NCBI RefSeq assembly: GCF_033115175.1 | Contig: NC_084831.1 | Location: forward strand, 45,292,002 to 45,356,001 | Length of the DNA stretch: 64,000 bases | Reading direction: 5' to 3' | DNA from: Lepus europaeus | Lineage: Eukaryota > Chordata > Mammalia > Lagomorpha > Leporidae | Shown: positions 42,838-54,539 of the stretch, in pieces | Layout: every line of letters begins with the position of its first letter | Numbering within the stretch: position 1 is the stretch's first letter | Position numbers and translations under genes: made by a program | The notes under the pieces: generated by a model | Seen by the model: the letters and a program-made list of their open reading frames with translations, nothing else | Told to the model about the DNA's origin: nothing | Databases searched by the model: none

Positions 42838-43140
42838 TTTTTTAGGATTTATTTTATTTAGTTGAGAGGAAAAGTTAGAGAGAGAGAGAGAGAGAGATCT
42901 TCCATACACTGGTTCACTCCCCAAATAGCTACAATGGTCAGGGCTGGACCAGGCCAAAGCCAGGAGCCAGGAGCTTCTTCTGAGTCTCCCACGTGACAAG
43001 CAGTTGGACCATCTTCCTGTTTTCCTAGACACAGTAGCAGGGAGCTGGATCGGAAGTGATCAGCCAGGACAAACCGGCGCCCATATGGGATGCCAGCATT
43101 CCAGGCCAGGGCTTTACCTGCTACACAACAACCCCAACCC
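42838..43140 (-). mobile_element. C-repeat SINE
   Basis: Reverse copy from TTTTTTAGGATTTATTTTAT to ACACAACAACCCCAACCCC. Confidence 0.87.
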
Positions 43141-43179
43141 CGGCATTTACACTTACAAAAATATTTACATTAACCATCT

Positions 43180-43365
43180 ACTGGCACAGGCACTTTCAGG
43201 CATGTTCTCATTTAGTTTCTCCTTATTTTGAAAACTGTTATTTTTATGCCCATTTTACAAGACAAAACCAAGGCTCAGAAAGTTGAGTAGCTATAAGTTC
43301 TCACAATGAGTAAGTTACAAACCAAGATTCAAACCCCATACCCCAAAGCCTGGGTCCTGGCTTTG
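43180..43365 (-). mobile_element. MIR SINE
   Basis: TATGCCCATTTTACAAGACA, CAAGGCTCAGAAAGTTGAGT and CAAGATTCAAACCCC: reverse MIR in the correct order. Confidence 0.75.
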
Positions 43366-43810
43366 ATGTGTGACTTCAAGCGCTTGAACTGTAAAGTGAG
43401 ACATCAACAGCACCTCTCCATAAGGGATTCTAAGGGAAGCTCTCAGAACTGTGCCTGGCTTGGAGAAAAATGGCGTGGAAATTTTGGCTCTGCCTCCTTG
43501 GGCCCCCTTGTTGGGGGTTGGGAGGTGGGACAGAAGATCAGGAAAGCAGGGATGCTAAATAAAAACTCTCCATCGTGCAAAGTGAGCAAGACAAGCCTGA
43601 GGCTGCATTGCACTGAGGATGAGCAGCTGCGAGAATGGAGAGACTGGAGCACAGCTGAGCACCATACGAGTGCTCGCGAGGGTCACTTCCCAGGTGGCCC
43701 TCCAATTCAGGTCTACATCTGCAAGACACTGCCAGGCTCCAACCGGTGACAGGAGCCAGAAATGAGGAGCTGTTCTTAAAACAAACAAACAAACAAACAA
43801 ACAAACCAAA

Positions 43811-44092
43811 AAAAAACTTATTTGTCTGTGTGTTTGCAAGGCAGAGTTACAAAGAGAGAGAGAGGTCTTCCATTTGTTCGTTCAGTCCCCAAAAGGCCAA
43901 AATAGCTGTGGCTGGGCCAAGTTGACACCTGGAGCCCAGAGCAAATCTGGGCTCCCACGTGGGTGCAGGGGCCCAAGTACTAGGACCATCTTCCTCTGCT
44001 TTCCCAGGTGCATTAGCAGGGAGCTGGAGCAGAAGCAGAGGAACAGCTGCGCCTTGAATCAACACTCCAATATGAGATAGTGTCACAGGCCC
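43811..44092 (-). mobile_element. C-repeat SINE
   Basis: Reverse copy ending near TGAGATAGTGTCACAGGCCCC. It is preceded by a CAAA microsatellite (43780-43806). Confidence 0.83.
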
Positions 44093-44508
44093 CCAGAGAA
44101 GTTTTCTGAATGATAAAAGAAATTCCAGGCTTCTCAATTCAATTTGATGTGGAGGAGGCAGGGAGTCACTGAGTGACAAGGAGCTGCGGACTGCCAACAC
44201 CCAAGCCAAGCGCACTGCCCAAATCCTATCACCTTCCATGTGGACTCAACATGGCTGCAGACTGCCAACCGCCCCTCCTCAAGCAGGTAAAGCTCTCTTC
44301 CTCAGACACCAGACACCAGTGTGCCTTCTTGGAGATCACCATGAGCACTGCAGCCCCACCTCAGACGCTGACTCCTTTGATCTTCAATCAGGCACTGCCC
44401 GTGCACCACTGTTAACCTGATTAAAGGATGACCCCTGTCTGGGTGGGGGCACCTGAATGTGTAGCCCTTTGCCTATCAGTAAATCCTGGTTTTCTGTTCT
44501 TTTTCTCT
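44093..44508. other. Unassigned stretch
   Basis: Ordinary sequence with no gene or repeat recognised. The 3' region of the next human-syntenic gene, HSPB11, was looked for here without success. Confidence 0.45.
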
Positions 44509-44804
44509 TAAAGATTTATTAATTTATTTGAAAGGCAGAGTCAGAGAGAGAGAGGAAGAGAGACAGGGAGAGATTCTCCATCTGTTGGTTCACTCCCCAA
44601 ATGGCTGCACCAACCGGGGCTGGGCCAGGCCGAAGCCAAAAGCCATGTGGGTGCAGGGGCCTAAGGACCTGGGTCATCCTCTGCTGCCTTCCTAGGAGCA
44701 TCAGCAGGAAGCTGGATCTGAAGTGGAGCAGCAGGGACTTGAACCAGCATGGGATGCCAGTGCTGCGGGCTGTGGCTTAACCTGCCACTCCACAGCACCA
44801 GTCC
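44509..44804 (-). mobile_element. C-repeat SINE
   Basis: Reverse copy, TTAAAGATTTATTAATTTAT to CCACTCCACAGCACCAGTCCC. Confidence 0.9.
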
Positions 44805-44814
44805 CTCTTTTTTC

Positions 44815-45008
44815 TTTTAAAGATTTATTTATTTATTTATTTGAAAGGCAGTTACAGAGAAGGAAGAGACAGAGAGAGACAGAGATCTTCCACCCACCGT
44901 TTCATTCCCAAATGGCCACAAAAGCCAGGGTTGGGTCAGACAGAAGCCAGGAGCCTGGAAATCCAAGTACTTGGGCTAATTTCCACTGCCATCCCAGGCG
45001 TAGTGGCG
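44815..45008 (-). mobile_element. C-repeat SINE, head missing
   Basis: Reverse tail and body only: AAAGATTTATTTATTTATTT to CATCCCAGGCGTAGTGGCGAG. The preceding SINE may have inserted in its T-rich end. Confidence 0.8.
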
Positions 45009-45214
45009 AGAACTACATCTGCTGTTCACCTCTCTACATCTCCTGGTTATATTCTCACATGCAGGAAAACAAGAACCTGGACCAAGTTTAACTGGAGGTC
45101 TCTACAAGCCCAGCTACTTTCAGTTCCCATAATATAACCGGGAGGTCTCCACTGCAACAAATTCTCCTCAGTTTAGTGCAATAAACATTAATTGGACACT
45201 GCTTCTTTATTGGT

Positions 45215-45303
45215 GCAGAGTGATGCAGACAGACAGGAGGAGCTGGGGCTCGAACCAGGCACTGCTACAAAGGATGCATTCCAAGTGTGCCACAGTACCT
45301 CTT
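45215..45303 (-). mobile_element. SINE head fragment
   Basis: GGAGCTGGGGCTCGAACCAG and AAGTGTGCCACAGTACCTC resemble a reversed SINE head. Confidence 0.5.
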
Positions 45304-45509
45304 CCCCACATTCCTTTCCTTAGCTCTGCCAACTCACCTTTCTCCCTATGTGTCATTTTTTTCTTTGAATTTGTTTCTCTTTGAGCAGTTTTTGTCATTC
45401 TGAAAGATAACTACAGGCTTCAACTCAACATGTTCTTTGTTTAATCTCTCTTGCAACAAATGTTCTGTATCTGCCTCATTTAAAAAACTTTTGTTTTCTA
45501 GCTTTTTTT

Positions 45510-45800
45510 CTTTTTTTTTAAATTTATTTATTTACTTGAGAGACAGAATTAAAGACAGAGGGAGGGAGAGAAAGAGAAGGAGGTCTCCCATCCACAGGTT
45601 CACTCCCCAAATGGCTGCAATTGTTTTGGGTTTCCCACATGGGTGCAGAAGCCCAAGCACTCGGGCCATCTTCTGCTGCTTTCCCAGGCCATCAGCAGGG
45701 AGCTGGATCAGAAGTGGAGCAGCCAGGACATGAACCAGTGCCCATATGGGATGTGAGTGCTACATACAGATGCCCAACCTACTACGCCACAGCACCAGCC
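45510..45800 (-). mobile_element. C-repeat SINE
   Basis: Reverse copy with TSD CTAGCTTTTTTT at 45499 and 45801. Confidence 0.92.
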
Positions 45801-45861
45801 CTAGCTTTTTTTTTTTTTTTTTTTTTTGAAATAAAAGTGGTTTGACAGTTTCTAGTCACAG

Positions 45862-46300
45862 GTCCTCACAGTCCAGTGATGTCCAATGCTGGCATGAAGC
45901 AGTCAACTGGAGGGGTTGTTAAATCAGATTCTTGGGGCTCACGTTATAGGATAGTAATGGGTTAAGCCACTGCCTGCTACACTAGTATCTTCCACTTCCA
46001 ACCCAGCTCTCTGTTAATGCACCTGGGAAGGCAGAAGATGGCCCAAGTGATTGGAGTTCCAGGCTCCTGTCTTTGGCCTGGTCCTGTCCTGACTGTCATG
46101 GCCATTTGGGGAGTGAATTAGCAGATGGAAAATCTATCTACCCACCCCCCGTAACTCTTTCAAATAAATAAATAAATCATCAGCAACAACCATCACCATT
46201 CAGATTTTTGAGTCACAGCCTCAGAGTTTCTGATCCAATGGATCAGGGTTGGGTAGGGAATTTGCATTTCTGAAAAGTTCCCAGGTTGAGTTCCAGCCTT
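45862..46300. mobile_element. MER5A DNA transposon split by a SINE
   Basis: Left part AACTGGAGGGGTTGTTAAAT CAGATTCTTGGGGCTC (45904-45940) and right part CTCAGAGTTTCTGATCCAAT ... GGGAATTTGCATTTCTGAAA (46220-46277). Confidence 0.88.
45934..46180 (+). mobile_element. C-repeat SINE nested in MER5A
   Basis: Shortened forward copy, GGGGCTCACGTTATAGGATA to CAAATAAATAAATAAATC. TCAGATT occurs on both sides. Confidence 0.82.
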
Positions 46301-46319
46301 CAGCCCCATTATTCTGGGC

Positions 46320-46385
46320 CACTGGAGAGTGAACAAGTTCTCTCTTGCTCTCTATCTCTCTTCCTGTCAAAACTAATTTAAAAAT
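46320..46385 (+). mobile_element. SINE 3' fragment
   Basis: CTGGAGAGTGAACAAGTTCT with a CT run and TTCCTGTCAAAAC. Confidence 0.5.
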
Positions 46386-46897
46386 AAATAAAAATATGGG
46401 GCCAGTGTTGTGGCATAGCAGGTAATGCCACTACCTGCAGTGCTGGCATCACATATGGGCAGCGGTTCAAGTCCCAGCTGCTCCACTTCCAATCCAGTTC
46501 TCTGCTATGGCCTGGGAAAGCAGTAGAAAATGGCCCAACAAGGACTTAAACATTTTTCAAAAGAGGAAAACCAAACGGCCAACAGACACATGAAAAAATG
46601 TTCAGGATCACTACCTGTCAGGGAAATGCAAATAAAAACCACAATGAGGTTTCACCTCACCCTGGCTAGAATGCCTTTCACACAGAAATCAACTAAGAAT
46701 AAATGCTAGTGAGGATGTTGGGGAAAAGGTACACTAATCCACTATTGGTAGGAATGTAAACTGGTAAAGCCACTACAGAAGACAGTATGGAGATACTTCA
46801 AAAATCTGAATATAGACAACTTACCATATGACCCAGCCATCCCACTCCTGGGAATTTACCCAAGGGAAATGAAATCAGTAAGCAAAAGAGTTATCTG

Positions 46898-47243
46898 GCC
46901 AGCGCCGCGGCTCAGTAGGCTAATCCTCCGCCTAGCGGCGCTGGCACACCAGGTTCTAGTCCCGGTCGGGGCGCCGGATTCTGTCCCGGTTGCCCCTCTT
47001 CCAGGCCAGCTTTCTGCTGTGGCCAGGGAGTGCAGTGGAGGATGGCTCAAGTGCTTGGGCCCTGCACCCCACGGGAGACCAGGATAGGCACCTGGCTCCT
47101 GCCTTTGGATCAGCGCAGTGCACCAGCCGCAGCGGCCATTGGAGGGTGAACCAATGGCAAAGGAAGACCTTTCTCTCTGTCTCTCTCTCTCTCACTGTCC
47201 ACTCTGCCTGTAAAAAAATAAATAAAAATTAAAAAAATAAAAA
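46898..47243 (+). mobile_element. Young C-repeat SINE inside L1 ORF2
   Basis: Head GCCAGCGCCGCGGCTCAGTA; TSD AAAGAGTTATCTG at 46885-46897 and 47244-47256. The L1 text continues across it. Confidence 0.96.
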
Positions 47244-47505
47244 AAAGAGTTATCTGCACTTCCATGTTTATTGCAGCTCAGTACACAATAGCTAAGACAT
47301 GGAACCAACCCAAATGCCCATCAACTGGATAAAGAAATTATAAGATATGTACACCATGGAATACTACACAGTGGTTAAAAAAAAATGAAATCTGGTCATT
47401 TGCAACAAGATGGATGAATCTAGAAAACATATTTAGTGAAATAAGCCAGTCCCAAAGGGACAAATACCATATATTCTCTCTGATCTATAACAAATAGAGC
47501 ACGTA

Positions 47506-49550
47506 ATGCTTTCAAAAATACTGTGAAGTAAGCAAGTGCCTCTTGTTGGTTGATGAGTTTATAATTTTAAACATGGCAACTTAAAGTCTTTTGTCATCCA
47601 CAGTTATATATGATGTGCTGCTCATAAAACTAAAGCATTGTTGGTTCTGTGTTTAGCTGTCCTCCTATAGGTTCCTATGGACTTTTTCCAGCCACCTCTA
47701 CTGTATTCAGTACTTTGGGATGCCTCTGTAAACAGATGAAGCCAATAATGTATTAACAGGAGAAAGTATGGTTAACTGAGGTTACTAAAAATAAAAAGCA
47801 ATTCAAATCAATTGGCAACCTACAAAAAGAGTTAAAGATTTTAAAAGCTATTATTAAAATTGCTATATTGGTCTATTATGTTATGTTATATGTGTGTACA
47901 TATTGTATGTCCACATGGGAAAATTTTATTAAGAATTTTATTTTAATTGGCTTATAGATAAGATTGTCCATAAATTTAAGCTGCTAAAATTAATCAAAGA
48001 TACATTTTAATTCGTGTGACCTGAATCTCTGCATCATATGTTTTATACTTGTTGGTAGAAAGAAACTAAAAGCATTTTATATGGTTGTGCTTAAGTTTAC
48101 TGGTTAAACAAACTACACCATGTTAGATATTTAAGAGGTGTTTCCAAATACATGATTCTTAAAATTTATAGAAGGCATTGGACCTTCTGGTAAATGTTTT
48201 CTCAAGTTGTTATTTAATGGTTGAAACTGTTTGCTAAGTATTCATGTAATATTGCTATTGTCAGCAAGCGATCTAGGACTTGCTCCCTCATTTCTCTATT
48301 CTAAGCCCAACTTGTTGTTTCATTTCTCTGTTCTCTTCAAGGTAGGAAACTAATTCTATTATGAAGGAATCTGTAGGACGCACAATTTAATCTTTAGACC
48401 TTATAAAAGAGATGGCTAACATTTTTCTGTAATAGCATAGCCAAAATAAGAGCTTAAATTATAATCTCATAGCTAGATTTACTTCACCATCAGCGAAGTA
48501 AACAGTAAGTAGAAAAAACCTCCCTTCAGACCAAAGGGAAAGAAAGTTTTAAAGTGAGAATATAATTTTCCTCATGGGCATTGTCTACCTTAGAAAAACT
48601 ACTACAGAACATGCCTGTGACTATAGACTTGTAGTTCAGGCCACCGAAGATTAGAGATGGGACTTGGGCACTCCCTTGACTTGCATCCTCTGGTCTGCTT
48701 TAAAAAAAACCAGGAGGAAAAGAAAGCTAGGCATCAGAAGCAATGGGTGTCAGGCCTATTAATGGCTGATCTGTACAGTGATCTGCCCTCAAGGAGACCC
48801 AACAGGCCAGTCTACTGCAGTGGCTTTCAATGTGGTAAGCCTGGGCTTCAGCAGAAGTCAGCTTATGAAGAACCCTGGCAGCTCTGCCAAGAGTTGGATC
48901 ACTGGAAATGGACCTGCCCTGGAGTCGAAGGATGCCCATGTCAGAGCCACAGATCTTACTGGCTCTAAGCTGAAAAGCCCTTCACTCAGCCCAACTTCCA
49001 AAGTGACCACTGCAGCTGAGGGGACGGCCAAGTAGGGTCAGCAACATTGCAGGCAGGACTGTACATTTCTTGTTAGAGATGCCCCCTGCCTTTACCTGGC
49101 CAGCTCTCCTCCCAGGCCAGCTAAGTAATGAAAGTCAACAGAGTGCCTTCCCCTAGGAGGTTCACACCTCCCTTAGGATGTACCCCATGTGAAGAGATAG
49201 ATGGGTCTGGGCCTCTTAACTTACAAGGCCTAAAGCCCACCAGATTGTTATCAAGCCCCTTCTGTCAGGTTCTATTTGCCTCTCAATCAGAAAACTTAAT
49301 TGTAGCTTAGACAGCACCTTTCTTAGCTCCTCTAATAATGACTCAGTCCTTTGTTCTAGACCCTGTCTAGCGCACTTGGGCCTCATTCCTTCATAATCAT
49401 AACCTCTACTCTACCTCCAATGGCTCTACTCCCAACCTGTGTGTACTGATGGTCCTCTTCCCCACTTAATGCTGTATAATTGTTCAGACCTGGTTAATGC
49501 CACTCTTAGGATCATTGGTTACTATCCTCACCCTGTCTTTTATGACCTTG
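47506..49550 (+). mobile_element. Class I ERV internal fragment (copy A)
   Basis: About 2 kb parallel to 59485-61650 of the ERV further right: same order of text, e.g. AAGTAAGCAAGTGCCTCTTG, CTGTCCTCCTATAGG, then the region resembling a gag nucleocapsid zinc knuckle near 48830-48950, then env-side text. No LTR on either side. It is joined directly to L1 sequence at both ends. A broken fossil with many breaks. Confidence 0.7.
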
Positions 49551-50000
49551 TCTAAATATGATCAGTCGGTGAACTTGGAAGGCTTCCATAGCCTTGGCAA
49601 CTCATGACGAGAGCCTAGGGTGGTTACTGGCGCCATAAACTAGAGTGTCAACTTGTTGGGTCAACAACAGGAGTCACTCTGCACTTGCTCCTCATGTGGG
49701 ATCTCTGTCCTTAATGTGCTGTACATTGTGATTTGATGCTATAACTAGTACTCAAACAGTATGTTTCACTTTGTGTTTCTATGTGGGTGCAAACTGTTGA
49801 AATCTTAATATATACTAAATTGATCTTCTGTATATAAAGAGAATTGAAAATGAATCTTGATGTGAATGGAAGGGGGGAGGGATGCAGGAGAGGGGAGGGT
49901 TGCGGGTGGAAAGGAAGTTATGGGAGGGGGAAGCCATTGTAATCCATAAGCTGTACATTGGAAATTTATATTCATTAAATAAAAGTTAAAAAAAAAATAG
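49551..50000 (+). mobile_element. L1 3' UTR end with A tail
   Basis: CTTCCATAGCCTTGGCAACT, GGGATCTCTGTCCTTAATGT, GTAATCCATAAGCTGTACAT, TTATATTCATTAAATAAAAG then A's: the rabbit L1 3' terminus as I recall it. Confidence 0.88.
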
Positions 50001-50253
50001 GGCACCTACACTTCAAGAAGGGATGACTTGAGTTGCCCTTATCTTGACTGTCAAGGAAAAATTTCATTATTTAATTTATTTTTTTCTTCAAGCCATTTGT
50101 TGAACTCTTTATTTAACATAGTTAATCATATGTGTATAAAGTCAATTGAAAATAGATCTCAGTAAAAAAATAAGAGTGGGAATAAGAAAGGGAGGAGGAA
50201 GTTTGTAACTGTAAAGCTAGGAGGAAGTTTGTAACTGTTAAGATATATAGTTT

Positions 50254-50587
50254 GGGCCTGGTGCTGTGGCGCGGTAGGTTAATCCTCTGCCTGCGGTGCC
50301 AGCATCCCATATGGGCACTGGTTCTAGTCCCGGCTGCTCCATTTCCAATCCAGCTCTCTGCTATGGCCTGGGAAATCAGTGGAGGACAGGCCAAGGCCTT
50401 GGGCCCCTGCACCCATGTGGGAGACCCGGAAGAGGTTCCTGGCTCCTGGTTTCAGATTGACACAGCTCCGGCCATTGTGGCCATTGGGGAGTGAACCAGC
50501 GAATGGAAGACCTTTCTCCCTGTCTCTTGCTCTCACTGTCTGTAACTCTACCTCTCAAATAAATAAAATCTTAAAAAAAAAAAAAAA
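50254..50587 (+). mobile_element. C-repeat SINE inside L1 3' UTR
   Basis: Head GGGCCTGGTGCTGTGGCGCG to AAATAAATAAAATCTTAAAA; a TATAGTT-like text occurs on both sides. Confidence 0.9.
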
Positions 50588-50626
50588 GCTTTATAGTTCT
50601 GCATACATTCCTACAGACTTACTTCT

Positions 50627-51232
50627 TTTTTTTTTTTTTTGTTTCCATAATACTTTAATATTTTTCCACTTTTAAATACTGGTTTTAATTTTGTGATTGT
50701 AACATGGAAGATCCCACTGTATTATTTTAAAAAATCATCAGAATGGTAAAGCTATTTAGAAGTTACACTCCACACTCCCAAGGTACTTTAGCGATTAGGT
50801 TTCGAGTCTGCAGAGGAACAACGATGACCCCAATACAGTCTGTACATCCTGGCTGATGGCGGTGAAGACGCTAGACTGGACAAGCAACTGAGAAGCCCAC
50901 GGGACCCACAGGGCCAGCGGAGCCCAACCACGCTGTTCGGCTGACGGTACAGGTGGGAAGCCCAGCCCCTCCCGCTCCGGGCTTCTCACACCTCCCTCCC
51001 AGACCTCGTGCCCGAGTCAAGGGTCCTGAATTCCAAGTGATCGCTGTGCTCTCCTGCCCTGTCCAGCAGGCACACAGGGACAAAACCTCTACATGATCAA
51101 TGAGTTTCAAATTTCCAACAGCACAAAAGAGTAGAAAAGAGAATAAAAGGACGATATTTTTTCTTTTTTCCTGGGGATGAGAAAGCATCGTGAACACTCT
51201 ACGCAGCAATGAGCCGCCAGGCTCTGAGTGCC
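50627..51232 (-). pseudogene. Processed retrocopy of an unidentified mRNA end
   Basis: Minus-strand insert of about 600 bases ending in a poly-A tract (the T run at 50627-50640) behind AATATTAAAG. It is flanked by perfect CAGACTTACTTCT at 50614-50626 and 51233-51245. GC-rich first half, AT-rich second half, as in a 3' UTR. No protein family was recognised in its frames, so the parent gene is unknown. It sits inside L1 3' UTR sequence. Confidence 0.8.
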
Positions 51233-51834
51233 CAGACTTACTTCTAAGGATACAGTTTAAAAACTTGTCATGGGACTCCAAATCTAATTAAGTTTGGTGG
51301 TAAAAATGCCATCTTAATTGTTAAAGTAATCATAATAAGTGCTAAAGTGAACATATAGATAGGATTAAATGTTAAAGAGATCATATAAATAGCATCAAGT
51401 GCCTGGTTATACTAATAGAATTAAAAAGAAGAGAATGTTCCAACATGGAAGCAGTCCACACAGCAGACTCATAGAATGACAATCACATTAAGTAACACTC
51501 TGACCTCAGAATAAGCCTTTAAGTCTTCCTTCTCTGGCTGAAAAGCCCATGGGAGCATTTCAGACATGGAAAGCCAAGACACTGTGGCAAAAATGTTCTA
51601 CATGAAGGGTCTCTGTGAGTGAGACCCCAGCGGAAAGAAGTGGCCATCAAAGAAGGAAGCACTTTTCTCTAAAGGGAGGAGAGAACTTCCACTTGCTTAT
51701 GGCCTTGTCCAAATACTGACAGAGTTCGTGGACTCAAAAAGCTTCCACAGCCTAGACATCTTATGTCAAGAGCCTCGGTGGTCACTGACATCATACATAA
51801 AAGTATTAATTGTTAAATTAACAACAGGAGTCAC

Positions 51835-52200
51835 TGTTAGTAAAATGGCACAGTCTTATCTATGGCGTGATCTACACCCTGACACCATCTGAGGCTCTAG
51901 CCCCTGCCGCCATTGCTGGAAGCCTGGTAGCCACATGGCCCAACCAACAGTGTCAGCCCCACCCCCATCCTAATGGGATTTGTTGTTCTTACTTACCTGC
52001 CTGGCAAAGTTTTTAAAAGGACCTGTTCCTGAACACATGGCTCTCTCTCTTTCTCACTGTCTCCTGACCTCTGTCTCTCTCTCTTCCGCTCTCCTTCTCC
52101 CTCTTTTCCTTCTTTGCTCCTTCCCTCCAGTCTGTCGGGTTTCCCCCAATAAACTCTTTCTCTTACTCTGATGTTTGGTGTGTTTTGTGACAGCTTTACA
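51835..52200 (+). mobile_element. Solo LTR, class I ERV
   Basis: 366 bases starting TGTTAGTAAAATGGCACAGT and ending GTGACAGCTTTACA, with CCAATAAACTCTTTCTC as poly(A) signal. Same family as the LTR at 54852. It lies in L1 3' UTR text; the flanks GTCAC and ATCAT look like a decayed 5-base duplication. Confidence 0.85.
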
Positions 52201-52949
52201 ATCATTGTGCACTAACTCCCCATGCAGGACCTCTGACCTCAATGAGTTGTATTATGAGAGTTAACTGTAAAACTAGTTCTCAGTTTTGTGTGTGTGTGTG
52301 TGCACGCACAAATTGTTGAAACCTTTACTTAGTATAGAGTTGGTCTTCTGTGTACAAAGTTAAGTGAAAATGAATTTTAATGGAGGATGGGACTGGCAAG
52401 GGGAAAAGGAGGAGAAGTAGAGGTGGGAGTGTGGGTGGGAGGGCAGGTATGGTGGGAAGAATAACTATATTTCTAAAGTTGTAATTATGAAATTTATATT
52501 CCTTAAAAAATAAATTTAAAAAGAAGAAGATGGTCCAAGTGCTTGGGCATCTGCACTCACCTGGGAGACATGGAAGAAGCTTCAGGCTTCTGGCTTCAGA
52601 TTGGCCCAACTCTGGCCGTTGTGGCCATTTGGGGAGTGAACCAGTGGATGAAAGACCTCTCCCTACCTCTCTGCCTCTCTGTAACTTTGATTCTCAAATT
52701 AAAAAAAAAAAAAAAAAAGTTCCCAGATGAGGCTGAGGCTGCTGTTCCAGGAGTGGTCCCTAGAGAAGCACTGCTGCAGTGGACAGTGCTGGTGCTCTGC
52801 CCAATGGCCTTTGCTAAGCCTGCATGCTCAGCAGCCAGCTGCTGTGGGTTTGGGCTGCTCATGGCTCACAAATACCCCATTTCCTGAGAACTGCCCTCAA
52901 GTGACGTGCACTATCTTACCCAGAAATGTATGGGAGGTGACCTCCTCCT

Positions 52950-53640
52950 CTTAGTAAAATGATACTGTCTTACCTGGGATGCCATCTTAGGCTCTGGCCC
53001 CATTGCCTTCTTGTAAAATAAGCTTCCATCCTAAAACCAGCATGGGCCAGCGCCGTGGCTTAACAGGCTAATCCTCTGCCTTGCGGCACCGGCACACCAG
53101 GTTCTAGTCCCGGTTGGGGTGCCAGATTCTATCCCGGTTGCCCCTCTTCCAGGCCAGCTCTCTGCTATGGCCCGGGAGTGCAGTGGAGGTTGGCCCAAGT
53201 GTTTGGGCCCTGCACCCCATGGGAGACCAGGAGAAGCACCTGACTCCTGGCTTCGGATCAGCGAGATGCGCCGGCCGCAGCGGTCATTGGAGGGTAAACC
53301 AACAGCAAAAAGGAAGACCTTTCTCTCTGTCTCTCTCTCTCTCTCTCACTATCCACTCTGCCTGTCAAAAAAAAAAAAAAAAAAACCAACAACAACAACA
53401 ACAAAAAAACCAGCATAGCTTACTAGAAGTCAACCACAAGGGTCAGCTCCACCCCCACCCTAATAGGATTCACTGCTCCCACTTCCTTACCTCTGCAAAG
53501 CTATATAAGACCTGTTCTCCTAGTACAGGCTGCTGTTCTCTCATGCACAGGGAGCCAGCCTGATGGATTTCCCCCTCCCCCTCCCAACAATAGGCCTTCT
53601 CCCTTGTTTTGTGGTTGCCTTTCACTCCAACCAAGTGTGG
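52950..53640 (+). mobile_element. LTR of the same ERV family, diverged, with SINE inside
   Basis: TTAGTAAAATGATACTGTCTT and GCCATCTTAGGCTCTGGCCC before the SINE, then CCACCCCCACCCTAATAGGA and TATATAAGACCTGTTCTCC after it. The end is indistinct. An old fossil. Confidence 0.65.
53044..53405 (+). mobile_element. Young C-repeat SINE inside an LTR
   Basis: TSD AAAACCAGCAT at 53033-53043 and 53406-53416; its A tail extends into CAA repeats. Confidence 0.96.
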
Positions 53641-54192
53641 CCTACAGCCAAGGCCTCAGCCCTGGCCACGTGGTGGGGAGGGTGGCCCTTGTGCTCCAGA
53701 GCACCCTGTGAGGTCAGGGTGAGGCTGAGCTCAGGCTGCGATTGTTATGGGTGAAATGGCAGTGCAGAAGAAATTATTTGTCTCCATGGAAGAAGAATTT
53801 CCAAGTGGACAAGGCAAAGAAAAAAGCAAGATTTAAAGATTTCAAAGCCAGATTTATTTTAAGTCATATTTATTTAAGTCAGCCAGTGTGACACGGAGGT
53901 TGGCTCCAAGAAAGGAACAATCCAAAGGGGCTGGTGGTCCTGGGGTTTTTAAGCACAATTTTGGGGAAGAAAAAAAACCCCTGATATTCAGTTACATGGA
54001 AGGGACAAAACCTATCAAAAGACCTGATTTGCAATCTTTATTCTGTCTGGCTTGCTCATGATAAAACAAAAAGAGCCATCAGAAGGGTGGGATACCTTGT
54101 GAGGTGTCAGATTCCAGGTTCCCAGGCTCCCACAACTAGCTGAAGGTGTCCACCTCTTCTGTGATTACCAAACTCAAAGAGAAGAGGGAGTG
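53641..54192. other. Unassigned, possibly ERV-related
   Basis: No domain recognised. It lies between two LTRs of one family and could be internal remnant; nothing here proves it. Confidence 0.35.
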
Positions 54193-54539
54193 ATAGCCGG
54201 CGCCGCGGCTCACTAGGCTAATCCTCCGCCTTGCGGCGCCGGCACACCGGGTTCTAGTCCCAGTCGGGGCACCGATCCTGTCCCGGTTGCCCCTCTTCCA
54301 GGCCAGCTCTCTGCTGTGTCCCAGGAGTGCAGTGGAGGATGGCCCAAGTGCTTGGGCCCTGCACCCCATGGGAGACCAGGATAAGCACCTGGCTCCTGCC
54401 ATCAGAACAGCGCGGTGCGCCGGCCGCAGCGCGCCTACCATGGCGGCCATTGGAGGGTGAACCAACGGCAAAAAGGAAGATCTTTCTCTCTGTCTCCCTC
54501 TACTGTCCACTCTGCCTGTCAAAAAAAAAAAAAAAAAAA
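54193..54539 (+). mobile_element. Young C-repeat SINE
   Basis: TSD AGAGAAGAGGGAGTG at 54178-54192 and 54540-54554; head GCCGGCGCCGCGGCTCACTA; 20-base A tail. Confidence 0.97.

Larger units (their letters stand above)
46539..52524 (+). mobile_element. Compound L1 insertion, 3' half of ORF2 to 3' UTR
   Basis: 46539-47505 is the end of L1 ORF2: AAATGCAAATAAAAACCACA, GACCCAGCCATCCCACTCCT, ATGGAATACTACACAGTGGT. Rabbit-type L1 3' UTR follows in pieces at 49551-50000, 50004-50253 and 51246-51834, resuming at 52201-52510 up to TTATATTCCTTAAAAAATAA. At least two L1 3' ends are present, so two L1 copies are merged here. ERV, SINE, retrocopy and LTR lie inside. 5'-truncated; no intact ORF2. Confidence 0.82.
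46398..52716 (+). mobile_element. C-repeat SINE split by a 6 kb L1-led insertion
   Basis: The first half (46398-46538) stops at GTAGAAAATGGCCCAA. The second half resumes at 52525 with AGAAGATGGTCCAAGTGCTT and runs to the A tail at 52716. The 14-base junction text is duplicated with two changes, so everything between is later insertion. Confidence 0.88.
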
